From Streptomyces sp. NBC_01341 (GTDB lineage: Bacteria; Actinomycetota; Actinomycetes; Streptomycetales; Streptomycetaceae), in assembly GCF_035946055.1 (NCBI RefSeq), contig NZ_CP108364.1, forward strand, positions 2,976,001 through 3,040,000: a stretch of DNA of 64,000 nucleotides, given 5' to 3'. The position numbers were made by a program, and so were the translations under genes. Below, one piece after another: positions 38,897 through 47,420 of the stretch. The notes under the pieces were generated by a model, which did no database searches, was not told where the DNA came from, and was given only the letters and a program-made list of their open reading frames with translations. The stretch's first letter is position 1, and the number at the start of each line of letters is the position of its first letter.

Positions 38897-39159
38897 CGCT
38901 TCACGAGTCTAGGCGGCCGCACCGACAGCCCGGGCCGCATCGGCCACACGGACCCGCAGCGTGCGCTCACGGGGACGGAGTGGCCACGGTGCGTGAGTTC
39001 CGTCGGGCCTGTACAGGCCCGACGGCCCTGCACCCGCAGAAGGTCACGGAAATGTATCGGGCATATCGGCCATCAACCTTCACAGGAGCACCACGGGTTG
39101 GTTAGCGTGCTCCGACGGGTGTCCCGTACCCACTTCAGGCGAACCACGCCGCGCGGGCA
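38897..39159. other. 263-base region upstream of the riboswitch
   Basis: Divergent promoter region of pcrA (left) and the riboswitch-led NlpC/P60 gene (right). No ORF with codon bias was found, and I assign no exact -10/-35. Confidence 0.5.
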
Positions 39160-39332
39160 CCCCCGCCGAATCCGTACTCCCGCGAGGAGCCCGGAACCGG
39201 GGACCCACACGCAGCACCGGGGTGAATCGGCCCGTCTTCACCGGGCCGTAGGGCAGCCTTCCGTTCCGCCCGAACCCTCCCCCAGTGCCTGAACGGCCTG
39301 GGGGGACCCCCATCACTAACCCGGTAGGCGGT
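39160..39332 (+). promoter_or_regulatory. c-di-AMP riboswitch (ydaO-yuaA type)
   Basis: The leader contains the conserved ydaO-yuaA elements in order: cgccgaatcc near 39164; gagcccggaaccggggaccc near 39186-39205; the hallmark ggggtgaatcgg at 39219-39230; cccgaaccct near 39270; and ctaacccggtaggcgg at about 39316-39331, whose end pairs with the first element to close the outer stem. It ends about 20 bases before the start of an NlpC/P60 gene, the usual target of this riboswitch in Streptomyces. High c-di-AMP is expected to reduce expression. Ends of the element are approximate. Confidence 0.85.
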
Positions 39333-39353
39333 CCACGGAAGGAGATGCCGGCC

Positions 39354-40481
39354 TTGGCGTCGCATCGCAAGCAGCGCACCCGGGTGCGCACGACCACCCC
39401 TGCCGTCGGTCTCACGACGGCGGCGCTCGCCTCCGTCACCCTGCTCTCCGCCACCAGCGCGACGGCGGCCCCGGTGAAGCCCAAGCCCAGCATCGAGGAA
39501 GTGCAGAAGAGGGTCGACGCCCTCTACCGGCAGGCCGGTACCGCGACGCAGGAGTACAACCAGGCGAAGTCCGCGTCCGCCGAGCAGCGCTCCAAGGTGG
39601 ACGCGCTCCTGGAGGCGGCGGCCCGGCGGGCCGACAAGCTGAACGAGACGCGCCGCGAGCTGGGCAGTTACGCAGCCGCCCAGTACCGCAGCGGCGCGGT
39701 CGCCCCGACGGCGACGTTCTTCCTGGCAGACGACCCGCAGTCGTACTTCGACCAGGACCAGCTGATGGCCCGGATGACCAGCCGGCAGCAGAAGACGGTC
39801 ACCGAGTTCCGCACGCAGCAGAAGGAAGCCGCGGCGAAGCGCGTCGAGGCGACGAAGAGCCTGGAGACGCTGACCGAGTCGCAGGCCTCGCTGCGCACCA
39901 GCAAGCAGCAGGTGCAGACGAAGCTCACCGAGGCGCGTTCGCTGCTGTCGGAGCTGACCGCCGAGGAGAAGGCGCGGCTCGCCGAGCTGGAGCGCAAGAA
40001 GGAGGCGGAGGCCAAGCGCAAGGCCGAGGACCTGGCCCGGAAGCAGACCGCCGCCGACAAGGCGGAGTCCGTGCGCGCCGACGAGGCGACCGCAAAACAG
40101 GACACGGGGACCGGCTCCGACAGCGGCTACGCGTCGAAGGCCGAGAAGGTCCTGGCCTTCGCACGTGCCCAGATCGGCAAGCCGTACGTCTGGGGAGCGA
40201 CGGGCCCGTCCTCGTACGACTGCTCCGGGCTCACCCAGGCGGCCTGGAAGGCGGCCGGCGTCGACCTGCCCCGTACGACGTGGGACCAGGTCGAGGTGGG
40301 CACCCGGGTGGCGACGGCGAACCTGAAACCCGGTGACCTGGTCTTCTTCTACGACGACATCAGCCACGTCGGCATCTACAAGGGCGACGGCATGATGATC
40401 CACGCGCCCAAGCCGGGTGCGAACGTCCGCGAGGAGTCGATCTACTACATGCCGATCTACGGAAGCGTGCGCCCGGCCTGA
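39354..40481 (+). CDS. NlpC/P60 (C40) peptidoglycan endopeptidase, riboswitch-controlled
   Basis: 375 residues: signal peptide (GLTTAALASVTLLSATSATA), a long coiled coil (about 45-245, Lys/Glu/Ala-rich), and a C-terminal NlpC/P60 domain with catalytic C290 (YDCSGLTQAAW), His in HVGIYKGDGMMIHAP. It cuts D-Glu/diaminopimelate bonds (RipA-like) during growth or germination. The TTG at 39354 (MASHRKQRTR) is chosen because GGAAGGAG lies nine bases upstream and the paralogue at 41296 begins equivalently (VAAHR). The ATG at 39345 touches the ribosome-binding site. Confidence 0.92.
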   Translation: MASHRKQRTRVRTTTPAVGLTTAALASVTLLSATSATAAPVKPKPSIEEVQKRVDALYRQAGTATQEYNQAKSASAEQRSKVDALLEAAARRADKLNETRRELGSYAAAQYRSGAVAPTATFFLADDPQSYFDQDQLMARMTSRQQKTVTEFRTQQKEAAAKRVEATKSLETLTESQASLRTSKQQVQTKLTEARSLLSELTAEEKARLAELERKKEAEAKRKAEDLARKQTAADKAESVRADEATAKQDTGTGSDSGYASKAEKVLAFARAQIGKPYVWGATGPSSYDCSGLTQAAWKAAGVDLPRTTWDQVEVGTRVATANLKPGDLVFFYDDISHVGIYKGDGMMIHAPKPGANVREESIYYMPIYGSVRPA

Positions 40482-40530
40482 GGCACGCTCCTCCGTGAGC
40501 GGCGGGCACGGCTCACGTCGGACGGCGTAC

Positions 40531-40568
40531 GCGGGAGGGGCCCGGGGACGATCCCGGGCCCCTCCCGC
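40531..40568. terminator. Bidirectional terminator, perfect 16-bp stem
   Basis: 40531-40546 pairs with 40553-40568 around six bases, between convergent genes. Confidence 0.88.
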
Positions 40569-40583
40569 ATCCGTCCGGGCCGC

Positions 40584-40937
40584 TCAGGTCCAGAGCGTGG
40601 CGATGAAGATGTTGGCGACGGTGAGTCCGCCGACCGCGGCGAAGGCGCCCTTGCCGGCCTTCTCGTCGTCGCGTTTCACGTAGACCAGCGCGAGGATCAC
40701 GACGAGGATCAGGAGCTTGATCCCGATCTTGACGTTGTTCACGTGCTGGTCGTCGGCCTGGTTCAGTCCGACAAGGGCGATACCGGTGACGAGCATGGTC
40801 AGAGCGCCGTGCAGCATGGCGGGGACGAAGCGGGCCGTGCCCGCCCCCATGGCCTTCATCTGGGTGAGGAATCCGCCCAGCAGGGAAGCGATTCCGATGA
40901 TGTGCAAGGCAACGAAGACATTGATGAGTACGTCCAT
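40584..40937 (-). CDS. Small four-helix membrane protein
   Basis: A 117-residue protein, almost entirely hydrophobic, with about four transmembrane helices (VFVALHIIGIASLLGGFL; LHGALTMLVTGIALVGL; VKIGIKLLILVVILALVYV; FAAVGGLTVANIFIATLW). Conserved His in the first two helices (ALHIIG, AMLHGAL) resembles small haem- or quinone-related membrane families, but I cannot name it. It is divergent from the second NlpC/P60 gene; the 358-base region between contains both promoters. Confidence 0.8.
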   Translation of the reverse strand: MDVLINVFVALHIIGIASLLGGFLTQMKAMGAGTARFVPAMLHGALTMLVTGIALVGLNQADDQHVNNVKIGIKLLILVVILALVYVKRDDEKAGKGAFAAVGGLTVANIFIATLWT

Positions 40938-41295
40938 GGCCGCAGCCTAGCCCCGTCCATATCAGCACTCTTCGGCCAGGTATGACGTAACGATGAGTTG
41001 ACACGAGGGCTGCGCGAATTGCCGGACTACGGTTGAATTTCCCGGTCATTCCAGGGAAACGAAACTGCATCTGAGGCCAATAGCTGTCATTACGCCTCTT
41101 CCCCGTGCCCCGGGTTTAGCGTCACGTCCCAGGTGACCGATTCGTTACCGCCGCCCCCGTACCGGGCGGCACCCCGGTCGCCCCGCCAGGAAATCCGTCG
41201 GCGGGCCACTCCCCCCTGTGGTGGCCCGCCGACGGACCCGGGCGGGCCCGCCGGTTTCCCCGGCGGGCAGTCGAACGGAAGGACGCACCACCCCC
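40938..41295. other. 358-base divergent region with hairpin leader
   Basis: Holds the promoters of the small membrane gene and the second NlpC/P60 gene. A TTGACA at about 40996 has no well-spaced -10. The last 100 bases contain two strong hairpins; no riboswitch hallmark (ggggtgaatc) is present. Confidence 0.55.
41195..41268 (+). promoter_or_regulatory. Tandem hairpins in the leader of the second NlpC/P60 gene
   Basis: First hairpin: perfect 15-bp stem 41195-41209 with 41221-41235, 11-base loop. Second: 9-bp stem 41246-41254 with 41260-41268, 5-base loop. The second ends 27 bases before the GTG start. They could be an intrinsic terminator or attenuator followed by a stabilising hairpin. Confidence 0.55.
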
Positions 41296-42366
41296 GTGGC
41301 CGCCCATCGCACTGCCGCTCACCGCAAGCCCAAGCAGCGCCTGTTCACCGGGCCTGCTGCCCGCACCGCCGCCACCCTCGCACTCGCCGGCGCGGCGTCC
41401 GCCACCGCCTTCGAAGGTGCCGCCCAGGCCGATCCCCAGCTCACCCCGGCCCAGGTCAGGAGCAAGGTCGACCGGCTGTACCACGACGCCGAGGCCGCCA
41501 CCGAGCGGTACAACGGCGCGAAGGAGAAGGCTGCGGACTCGGAGAAGTCCCTGGACGCCCTGCGCGACGAGGCGGCCCGCAGGACCGAGCGCCTCAACGC
41601 CGCCCGCGACGCCCTGGGTTCGTTCGCCACCGCCCAGTACCGCAGCGCCGGCATCGACCCCGCCGTCCGGCTGGCCCTCTCGTCGGACCCCGACGAATAC
41701 CTGGAGCGCGCCTCCTTCGAGGACCGGGCGGGAGACCGCCAGGCCGGCGCGGTCAACGGGGTGCGCCGCCAGATCAACGACATCGCGCAGCTGCGGGCCG
41801 AGGCGGAGGACGAACTCTCGGTCCTCGCCTCCCGCCGGGCCGATCTGGAGAAGCACAAGAACGCGGTCCGCACCAAGCTGTCCGACGCCCGCAAGCTCCT
41901 CGCCACCCTCACCGCCGCGCAGCGCGCCGACTACGAGCGCTCCGCCGACGCCTCCCACGGCGGTGGCGCCGTCCGCGCGGACCGCAGCACCCCGCGCGGC
42001 TCCGTGAACGCCCCCAACGCCCGCGCGGCGCAGGCCGTCGACTTCGCCTACGGCGCCCTGGGCAAGCCGTACGTCTGGGGGGCGACCGGCCCGTCCGCCT
42101 ACGACTGTTCCGGCCTCACCCAGGCCGCCTGGCGTGACGCGGGTGTGTCCCTGCCGCGCACGACGTACACCCAGATCAACGCGGGCCGGCGCGTCGACCG
42201 CTCCGAACTCGCCCCGGGGGACCTGGTGTTCTTCTACTCCGGGATCACCCATGTCGGGCTCTACATCGGCGGCGGGCAGATGATCCACGCCCCGCGCCCG
42301 GGCGCCCCCGTCCGTATCGCGCCGATCTCGGAAATGCCGTTCGCCGGAGCGACGCGCGTCGCATAG
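41296..42366 (+). CDS. NlpC/P60 (C40) peptidoglycan endopeptidase, second paralogue
   Basis: 356 residues, same layout as the gene at 39354: signal peptide (AATLALAGAASATAFEGAAQA), coiled coil (about 45-215), NlpC/P60 domain with C271 (YDCSGLTQAAW) and His in HVGLYIGGGQMIHAP. The two catalytic domains share runs such as GKPYVWGATGPS, so they arose by duplication. GTG at 41296 begins VAAHRTAAHR; GGAAGGA lies about 13 bases upstream, a longer gap than usual. It ends 12 bases before the GNAT gene. Confidence 0.92.
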   Translation: MAAHRTAAHRKPKQRLFTGPAARTAATLALAGAASATAFEGAAQADPQLTPAQVRSKVDRLYHDAEAATERYNGAKEKAADSEKSLDALRDEAARRTERLNAARDALGSFATAQYRSAGIDPAVRLALSSDPDEYLERASFEDRAGDRQAGAVNGVRRQINDIAQLRAEAEDELSVLASRRADLEKHKNAVRTKLSDARKLLATLTAAQRADYERSADASHGGGAVRADRSTPRGSVNAPNARAAQAVDFAYGALGKPYVWGATGPSAYDCSGLTQAAWRDAGVSLPRTTYTQINAGRRVDRSELAPGDLVFFYSGITHVGLYIGGGQMIHAPRPGAPVRIAPISEMPFAGATRVA

Positions 42367-42378
42367 GCTCCCGGGCCC

Positions 42379-43134
42379 ATGGACACAGCCATCCAGAACT
42401 ACGCCCGTACACACACCCTCCGCTCCCCCGACCACTACCGGGTGGGCCCCTTCACGGTGCGCCACAACCCTGGGTGGGAGCTGAAGTTCGCCAACTACGC
42501 CATCCCCAACCAGGGTGCCGAACCCACCGCCGGTGAGATCGCCGACCTGGTCGCGGCGTTCCGGGGGCGCGACCGGCTGCCCCGTCTGGAGTTTCTTCCC
42601 GCCTGGGCACCGGCCGTCGAACCGGCCCTGCTGGCAGCCGGTTTCACCGTGGAGAACCGTGCTCCGGTCATGGCCTGCACCGCCGGGGAACTGCTCGCGC
42701 CGAAACCGGTGGACGGACTCCGCGTCTCCGAACCCGCCACCGACGCCGAGTTCACCGCGGCCGCAGCCGTCCAGCACACGGGCTTCGGCGGCGAGGGCGG
42801 CCCGGACGACGGCGAGATCGCCTGGCTGCGCGCGGCCTCGGAGGGCGGCGGCGTCTCGGCCCTCGCCACCGTGGAGGGTGTGCCCGCCGGTGCGGGCGGC
42901 TGCTCGGCCCCGGTCGACGGCACCGGCGAACTGGCCGGTCTGGCCGTCGCCGACGCGTTCCGCCGCCGGGGCGTCGGCGCCGCGCTCTCCGCCTGGCTGA
43001 CCAGCACGGCGTTCGACCGCGGCTTCGGCGCCGTCTGGCTGGAGCCGGGCGGCCCCGACGTCGAGCGGATCTACGCGAGCATCGGCTACCGCAGGGTCGG
43101 CGAGAAGCTCAACATCTCGCTCGACCCCGCCTGA
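42379..43134 (+). CDS. GNAT-family N-acetyltransferase
   Basis: The 251-residue protein has a degenerate N-terminal GNAT-like half and a C-terminal GNAT domain with the acetyl-CoA loop LAVADAFRRRGVGAALSAWL (motif A, R/Q-x-x-G-x-G/A) and GFGAVWLEPGGPDVERIYAS, then GYRRVGEKLNISL. Substrate unknown. It follows the NlpC/P60 gene by 12 bases, so co-transcription is likely. Confidence 0.88.
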   Translation: MDTAIQNYARTHTLRSPDHYRVGPFTVRHNPGWELKFANYAIPNQGAEPTAGEIADLVAAFRGRDRLPRLEFLPAWAPAVEPALLAAGFTVENRAPVMACTAGELLAPKPVDGLRVSEPATDAEFTAAAAVQHTGFGGEGGPDDGEIAWLRAASEGGGVSALATVEGVPAGAGGCSAPVDGTGELAGLAVADAFRRRGVGAALSAWLTSTAFDRGFGAVWLEPGGPDVERIYASIGYRRVGEKLNISLDPA

Positions 43135-43168
43135 GGGACCGAGCGACGCCGTGCTGACCTGCCCGGCG

Positions 43169-43864
43169 TCAGACCAGCCGTCGCGCCGTCGCCCAGCGGG
43201 TCAGCTCGTGCCGGTTGGACAGCTGGAGCTTGCGCAGCACCGCCGAGACGTGGGACTCGACCGTCTTCACCGAGATGAACAGCTGCTTCGCGATCTCCTT
43301 GTACGCATAGCCGCGGGCGATCAGCCGGAGCACCTCGCGCTCGCGCTGGGTGAGCCGGTCCAGGTCCTCGTCGACGGGCGGCGCGTCCGTCGAGGCGAAC
43401 GCGTCGAGGACGAACCCGGCCAGCCTCGGCGAGAACACCGCGTCACCGTCCTGGACCCGGAAGACGGAGTCGACCAGGTCGGTGCCGGTGATCGTCTTGG
43501 TGACGTAGCCGCGGGCGCCGCCGCGGATGACCCCGATGACGTCCTCGGCGGCGTCCGACACCGACAGCGCCAGGAAGCGCACCGGGTTCTCCACCGCACC
43601 CATCATCGGGGCGCAGCGCCGCAGCACCTCGACGCCCCCGCCGCCGGGGAGGTGGACGTCGAGGAGGACGACCTCGGGGCGGGTCGCGGTGATCACCGTG
43701 ACCGCCTGTTCGACGTCGGCGGCCTCGCCGACGACCTCGACGCCGGTCTCCTCGGTGCGGCCGATCTCGGCCTGTACCCCGGTGCGGAACATCCGGTGGT
43801 CGTCGACGAGCACGACCCGTACCCGGCGCTCCGGACCCCCGGTCGCTTCGGTGTTCTCGGTCAT
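43169..43864 (-). CDS. NarL/LuxR-type response regulator
   Basis: The 231-residue protein has a receiver domain (acidic D21/D22, phospho-acceptor D69 in VVLLDVHLPG, K123 in GYVTKTI) and a C-terminal LuxR helix-turn-helix (LTQREREVLRLIARGYAYKE, then IAKQLFISVKTVESHVSAVL). Its start overlaps the kinase stop as ATGA, so the pair is translated together. Confidence 0.94.
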   Translation of the reverse strand: MTENTEATGGPERRVRVVLVDDHRMFRTGVQAEIGRTEETGVEVVGEAADVEQAVTVITATRPEVVLLDVHLPGGGGVEVLRRCAPMMGAVENPVRFLALSVSDAAEDVIGVIRGGARGYVTKTITGTDLVDSVFRVQDGDAVFSPRLAGFVLDAFASTDAPPVDEDLDRLTQREREVLRLIARGYAYKEIAKQLFISVKTVESHVSAVLRKLQLSNRHELTRWATARRLV

Positions 43865-45147
43865 TCGCTCGCCCTCTCCATCTCCAGCTCGACTTCCGTG
43901 CCCCCGCCGGGCACCGAACGCAGGCGCGCCGTACCGCCGTTGCGCTGCATCCGGCCGATGATCGACTCCCGTACGCCCATCCTGTCGTCCGGGACGGCGT
44001 CCAGGTCGAATCCCGGCCCCCTGTCCCTTACGGAGACGAAGACCGTGCGGCCCTCGACCTCCGCGTAGACCTGGACGGCGCCGCCCTCGCCACCGTACTT
44101 GGCGGCGTTGACCATCGCCTCGCGTGCGGCCTGCATCTGTGCCGTCAGCTTCTCGTCCAGCGGGCAGTCGCCGACGACGACGACCTCCAGCGGGACGCCG
44201 TGCTTGTCCTCGACCTCGGCGGCCGCGCGCTTGACCGCCTCGGCCAGGTTCGTGGGCTCGTCGTCCTCGTCGCGGCCGGTGCCCGACGGGTCGTACAGCC
44301 AGTTGCGCAGCTCGCGTTCCTGGGCGCGGGCGAGTCTGCGGACCTCGCCCGCGTCGTCGGCGTTGCGCTGGATCAGGGTGAGCGTGTGCAGGACGGAGTC
44401 GTGGACGTGGGCTGCAACCTCCGCACGCTCCTGCGCCCTGATGCGCATCAGGCGTTCCTCGGAGAGGTCCTGCATCATGCGGGCCAGGTAGGGGCCCGCG
44501 AGCAGGGCGATGCCGGTGAGTACGGCGACGGCGGCGGTCAGGGCGTTCCCCAGCTGGGCGGCGGAGCCGCGCACCACCAGGAACACCGCGAGGCCGAGAC
44601 CGACCAGGGCGACGCCCGCGAGTCCCCGGGCCAGGTGCAGCACGCGGCTTCGCCGGCCTACCTCGATCCAGCGGGCCCGCCGCGCGTTGTCAGCCTGGCG
44701 CCACACCAGGACGGAGCCGGCGCCGATCAGCAGAGCGGGCCAGACGTAGCGGTCCGCCTTGCTGCCCATGTCGACGTTGCCGACGAAGATCACGGCGCCC
44801 ACGAGCAGCGCGACCAAGGCGAAGACCTGGCCCTTGTCGGGCTTGCGGAGCCTGCGGCGGCCGTCCGGGGCGGTCTCGAAGACGGACCGGGTGGACTCGA
44901 CGCCGCCGACGCCGAGCGGCACCACGATCCAGAACACGGCGTAGAGCAGGGCGCCGAGGCCGTCCGCGAAGAACAGTCCGAGGAAGACGAACCGGACCCA
45001 GGCGACGGGCAGGCCGAGGTGTCCGGCGAGCCCGCGCGCCACGCCGCCGAGCATCCGGCCGTCGGCGCTGCGGTAGAGCTTGCGCGGCGCCGGCTCCTCC
45101 TGGTCCGGGGCGTGCGGGCCCGGGGCGCGGGTCGTGGCTGCTGGCAT
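43861..45147 (-). CDS. PspC-domain sensor histidine kinase
   Basis: 428 residues: N-terminal PspC domain (about 24-82: LYRSADGRMLGGVARGLAGH), several transmembrane helices (to about 218), then a HisKA_3 segment with H249 (AAHVHDSVLHTL) and an HATPase domain (EAMVNAAKYGGEGG; DRGPGFDLDAVPD). This fusion is typical of actinobacterial NarL-type two-component systems; PspC suggests sensing of membrane stress. The ATG at 45147 is chosen; the frame before it lacks similarity. Divergent from the second PspC gene (196 bases). Confidence 0.93.
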   Translation of the reverse strand: MPAATTRAPGPHAPDQEEPAPRKLYRSADGRMLGGVARGLAGHLGLPVAWVRFVFLGLFFADGLGALLYAVFWIVVPLGVGGVESTRSVFETAPDGRRRLRKPDKGQVFALVALLVGAVIFVGNVDMGSKADRYVWPALLIGAGSVLVWRQADNARRARWIEVGRRSRVLHLARGLAGVALVGLGLAVFLVVRGSAAQLGNALTAAVAVLTGIALLAGPYLARMMQDLSEERLMRIRAQERAEVAAHVHDSVLHTLTLIQRNADDAGEVRRLARAQERELRNWLYDPSGTGRDEDDEPTNLAEAVKRAAAEVEDKHGVPLEVVVVGDCPLDEKLTAQMQAAREAMVNAAKYGGEGGAVQVYAEVEGRTVFVSVRDRGPGFDLDAVPDDRMGVRESIIGRMQRNGGTARLRSVPGGGTEVELEMERASE

Positions 45148-45343
45148 GGACCGATCGTCACACGTCCCGGCGGGTCGTGGCATCAGGGTCGGTCCCGGAC
45201 TCGACCCTGATTGCCTCGCGCCGGTCCGGATCCACGGCACGGTCACCCGGGGCGGGCCCTCAGGGGCCCCGGCACGCAATATCAGGGACCGGCCAGGGTC
45301 GTCGCGGGTCCCACGGGGACGTACGGACCGTCACCATGGAGCC

Positions 45344-46678
45344 ATGACCGTTCCCCAGGACGCCCCGCCCGGCGTCACTCCGCCCCCCGCGCCGGTACCG
45401 CGCCTGGAGCGCAGCCCGCGCCAGAAGGTGGTGGCCGGGGTGTGCGGCGGGCTCGGCCGGTACTGCGACGTGGATCCGGTCATCTTCCGGATCGTGCTCG
45501 GCGTCCTCGCGGTGACGGGCGGCATCGGCCTGATCTTCTACGGCTTCGCGTGGCTGCTGCTCCCTCTGGAGAGTGAGGACGAGAACGAGGCGCGCCGGCT
45601 GCTGTCGGGCCGGGTCGAGGGCCCGTCGCTGGTCGCGCTGCTGCTGGCGCTGGTGGGCTGCGGCCTGCTGTTGTCGATGCTGCACAACGGCGGCATGCTC
45701 GCCTTCGCCGCGATGCTGACGGTGACCACGATCGGCTTCGCCGTCTGGACCCAGCACCGCAGGACGGCTCCCCCCGAGGACGTGCCCGGTGCCACGCCGC
45801 ATGCTCCCGGCGGTGCCGCGCACGCCCCGGGCCACGGGGCACCGCCCGAGGTCAAGGCACCGCCCACGCCCGCCGGCCCGTCCTGGTGGCGGGACCCGAT
45901 CGTCAAGGACGGGACGACGGGCCCGGCGGGCACCGGCTATCTGTGGGGCCCGGCGAGCGCGGCGACCGACGCGGCGGAGCTCGGCAGGTACCGGGCGACG
46001 CCCGATGCCCCGTACCGCGCTCCCTACCGCGGGCCGGGGACCCGGGGGCCGCGTTCGATCAGCGGTCTCGTCTTCCTCCTCGCGCTGATCGCGGGCGGTC
46101 TGGGTACGGGACTGAGCTGGGAGAGCCATCCGCTCGGACCGAGCCTGCAGATCGGGCTCGCCGCCGCGCTCGGAGTGTTCGGTCTCGGCCTGCTCGTCGC
46201 CTCCGTCCTCGGCAGGACCGGCTTCGGCACGATCCTGCTGGCCATGGTGACGGCGGGACTCCTGGCCGGTGCCTCCGCCGTGCCGCACGACATCGGCACC
46301 GACTGGGTGCGCAAGGAGTGGCGCCCCGCCTCGGTCGCCGAGGTCCGGCCGTTGTACAAGCTGGGCACCGGGGTCGGGAAGCTGGACCTCTCGGGCGTCG
46401 CCGTGCCGGAGGGCGACACCCTGGAGACCCGTATCGAGGTCGGGGCGGGCCGCGCGCACGTCGTCGTACCCACCGGGGTGACCGTGAGGGTGGACGCCGA
46501 GGCGGGCCTGGGCGACATCACGTTCCCCTCCGACCCGCGCAAGGACGTGGACGTCGCCCCCGGCCGGCACGTCCGGCGGACCCTCGCGCCGCCCGGGGGC
46601 AGCAAGCCCGCGGGCACCCTGGAGCTGGGCGTGGGAGTCGGCATCGGACAACTGGAGGTCACCCGTGCTGCGTCATGA
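45344..46678 (+). CDS. PspC-domain membrane protein
   Basis: 444 residues: N-terminal PspC domain (about 22-80: RSPRQKVVAGVCGGLGRYCD), further transmembrane segments (near 90-130 and 235-310), and a C-terminal beta-rich domain (about 340-444: IEVGAGRAHVVVPTGVTV) of the LiaF/cell-wall-active type. It is divergent from the PspC kinase operon, so it is probably a target or modulator of that system in envelope stress. The ATG at 45344 begins MTVPQDAPPG. Confidence 0.9.
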   Translation: MTVPQDAPPGVTPPPAPVPRLERSPRQKVVAGVCGGLGRYCDVDPVIFRIVLGVLAVTGGIGLIFYGFAWLLLPLESEDENEARRLLSGRVEGPSLVALLLALVGCGLLLSMLHNGGMLAFAAMLTVTTIGFAVWTQHRRTAPPEDVPGATPHAPGGAAHAPGHGAPPEVKAPPTPAGPSWWRDPIVKDGTTGPAGTGYLWGPASAATDAAELGRYRATPDAPYRAPYRGPGTRGPRSISGLVFLLALIAGGLGTGLSWESHPLGPSLQIGLAAALGVFGLGLLVASVLGRTGFGTILLAMVTAGLLAGASAVPHDIGTDWVRKEWRPASVAEVRPLYKLGTGVGKLDLSGVAVPEGDTLETRIEVGAGRAHVVVPTGVTVRVDAEAGLGDITFPSDPRKDVDVAPGRHVRRTLAPPGGSKPAGTLELGVGVGIGQLEVTRAAS

Positions 46679-46928
46679 TTTCCGGCCGGGCCGCGCGGTC
46701 GCCGGCCTGGTCATGCTGGCTCTGGCCGGCGGTTACGCGGCGGACGCGGCGGGCGTCTGGAACGCCCCGTGGACGTTCTTCGCGCCCGTGTTCGTCGGCG
46801 GGCTGTGGCTGGCGGCCACGGCGGCGTGGGTGAGTTACCGGCTGCGCCGACGCCGCGAGGCGAGGAAGGCGTCGGCGGAGAAATCGGCGGCGCCGCCGAG
46901 CAGCAGCGGCAGCCAGGCCATGAGGTAG
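46665..46928 (+). CDS. Small two-helix membrane protein
   Basis: An 87-residue protein starting at a GTG 14 bases inside the end of the PspC gene, with GGAGGT eight bases before it, so translation is coupled. Two transmembrane helices (AVAGLVMLALAGGYAADAAG; TFFAPVFVGGLWLAATAAWV) are followed by a basic Arg/Ala tail. Its last 31 codons overlap the end of the convergent DoxX gene on the other strand. Function unknown; probably belongs to the PspC operon. Confidence 0.7.
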   Translation: MLRHDFRPGRAVAGLVMLALAGGYAADAAGVWNAPWTFFAPVFVGGLWLAATAAWVSYRLRRRREARKASAEKSAAPPSSSGSQAMR

Positions 46929-47344
46929 ACCAGGTCGTTTCCGTAGTAGTACGGCTCGGTCTGCCAGCTGACGGTGAGCCACAGGCTCAGCGAGATCAGG
47001 GCGCCACCGAGGGCAGCGAGCCGGGACCAGAGCCCTACGAGCGTGCCGAGGCCCACGAGGAGCTCGCCGATCGCGATGGCGTAGCCGAAGCCCTCGGGGC
47101 TCTTCAGGGCCAGGTCGACGAGGCCCGGAATCGCCGCGCTGCCGCGCACGGCGTCCATGGTCGCGCCGATGGACCCGGCCCCGCTCGCCGACAGGAAGGC
47201 GCTGTCGGTGAGCTTGTCGAGTCCCGCGTAGACGAAGGTGACACCGAGGAAGATCCTCAGGGGCAGCAGGGCGTACCGCCGTGCCCGGTCCCCAAGACTC
47301 CTCGGCTCGTCCAGCCCGTACGAACCGCCCCTGTACCCGTGCAT
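46835..47344 (-). CDS. DoxX family membrane protein
   Basis: The 169-residue protein has four transmembrane helices and the DoxX signature (LPLRIFLGVTFVYAGLDKLT; AIAIGELLVGLGTLVGLWSR). Family members include small membrane subunits of quinone-linked or redox-stress complexes. The last 94 bases overlap the small membrane gene in antisense. The start ATG is at 47344. Confidence 0.88.
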   Translation of the reverse strand: MHGYRGGSYGLDEPRSLGDRARRYALLPLRIFLGVTFVYAGLDKLTDSAFLSASGAGSIGATMDAVRGSAAIPGLVDLALKSPEGFGYAIAIGELLVGLGTLVGLWSRLAALGGALISLSLWLTVSWQTEPYYYGNDLVYLMAWLPLLLGGAADFSADAFLASRRRRSR

Positions 47345-47420
47345 CTTCGCCCCGCCTTCCGTTCGGACCTTCGACAGACCATACGTACGCCGGTCCGGCG
47401 CCGCTCACCAGGTCCGAGGC

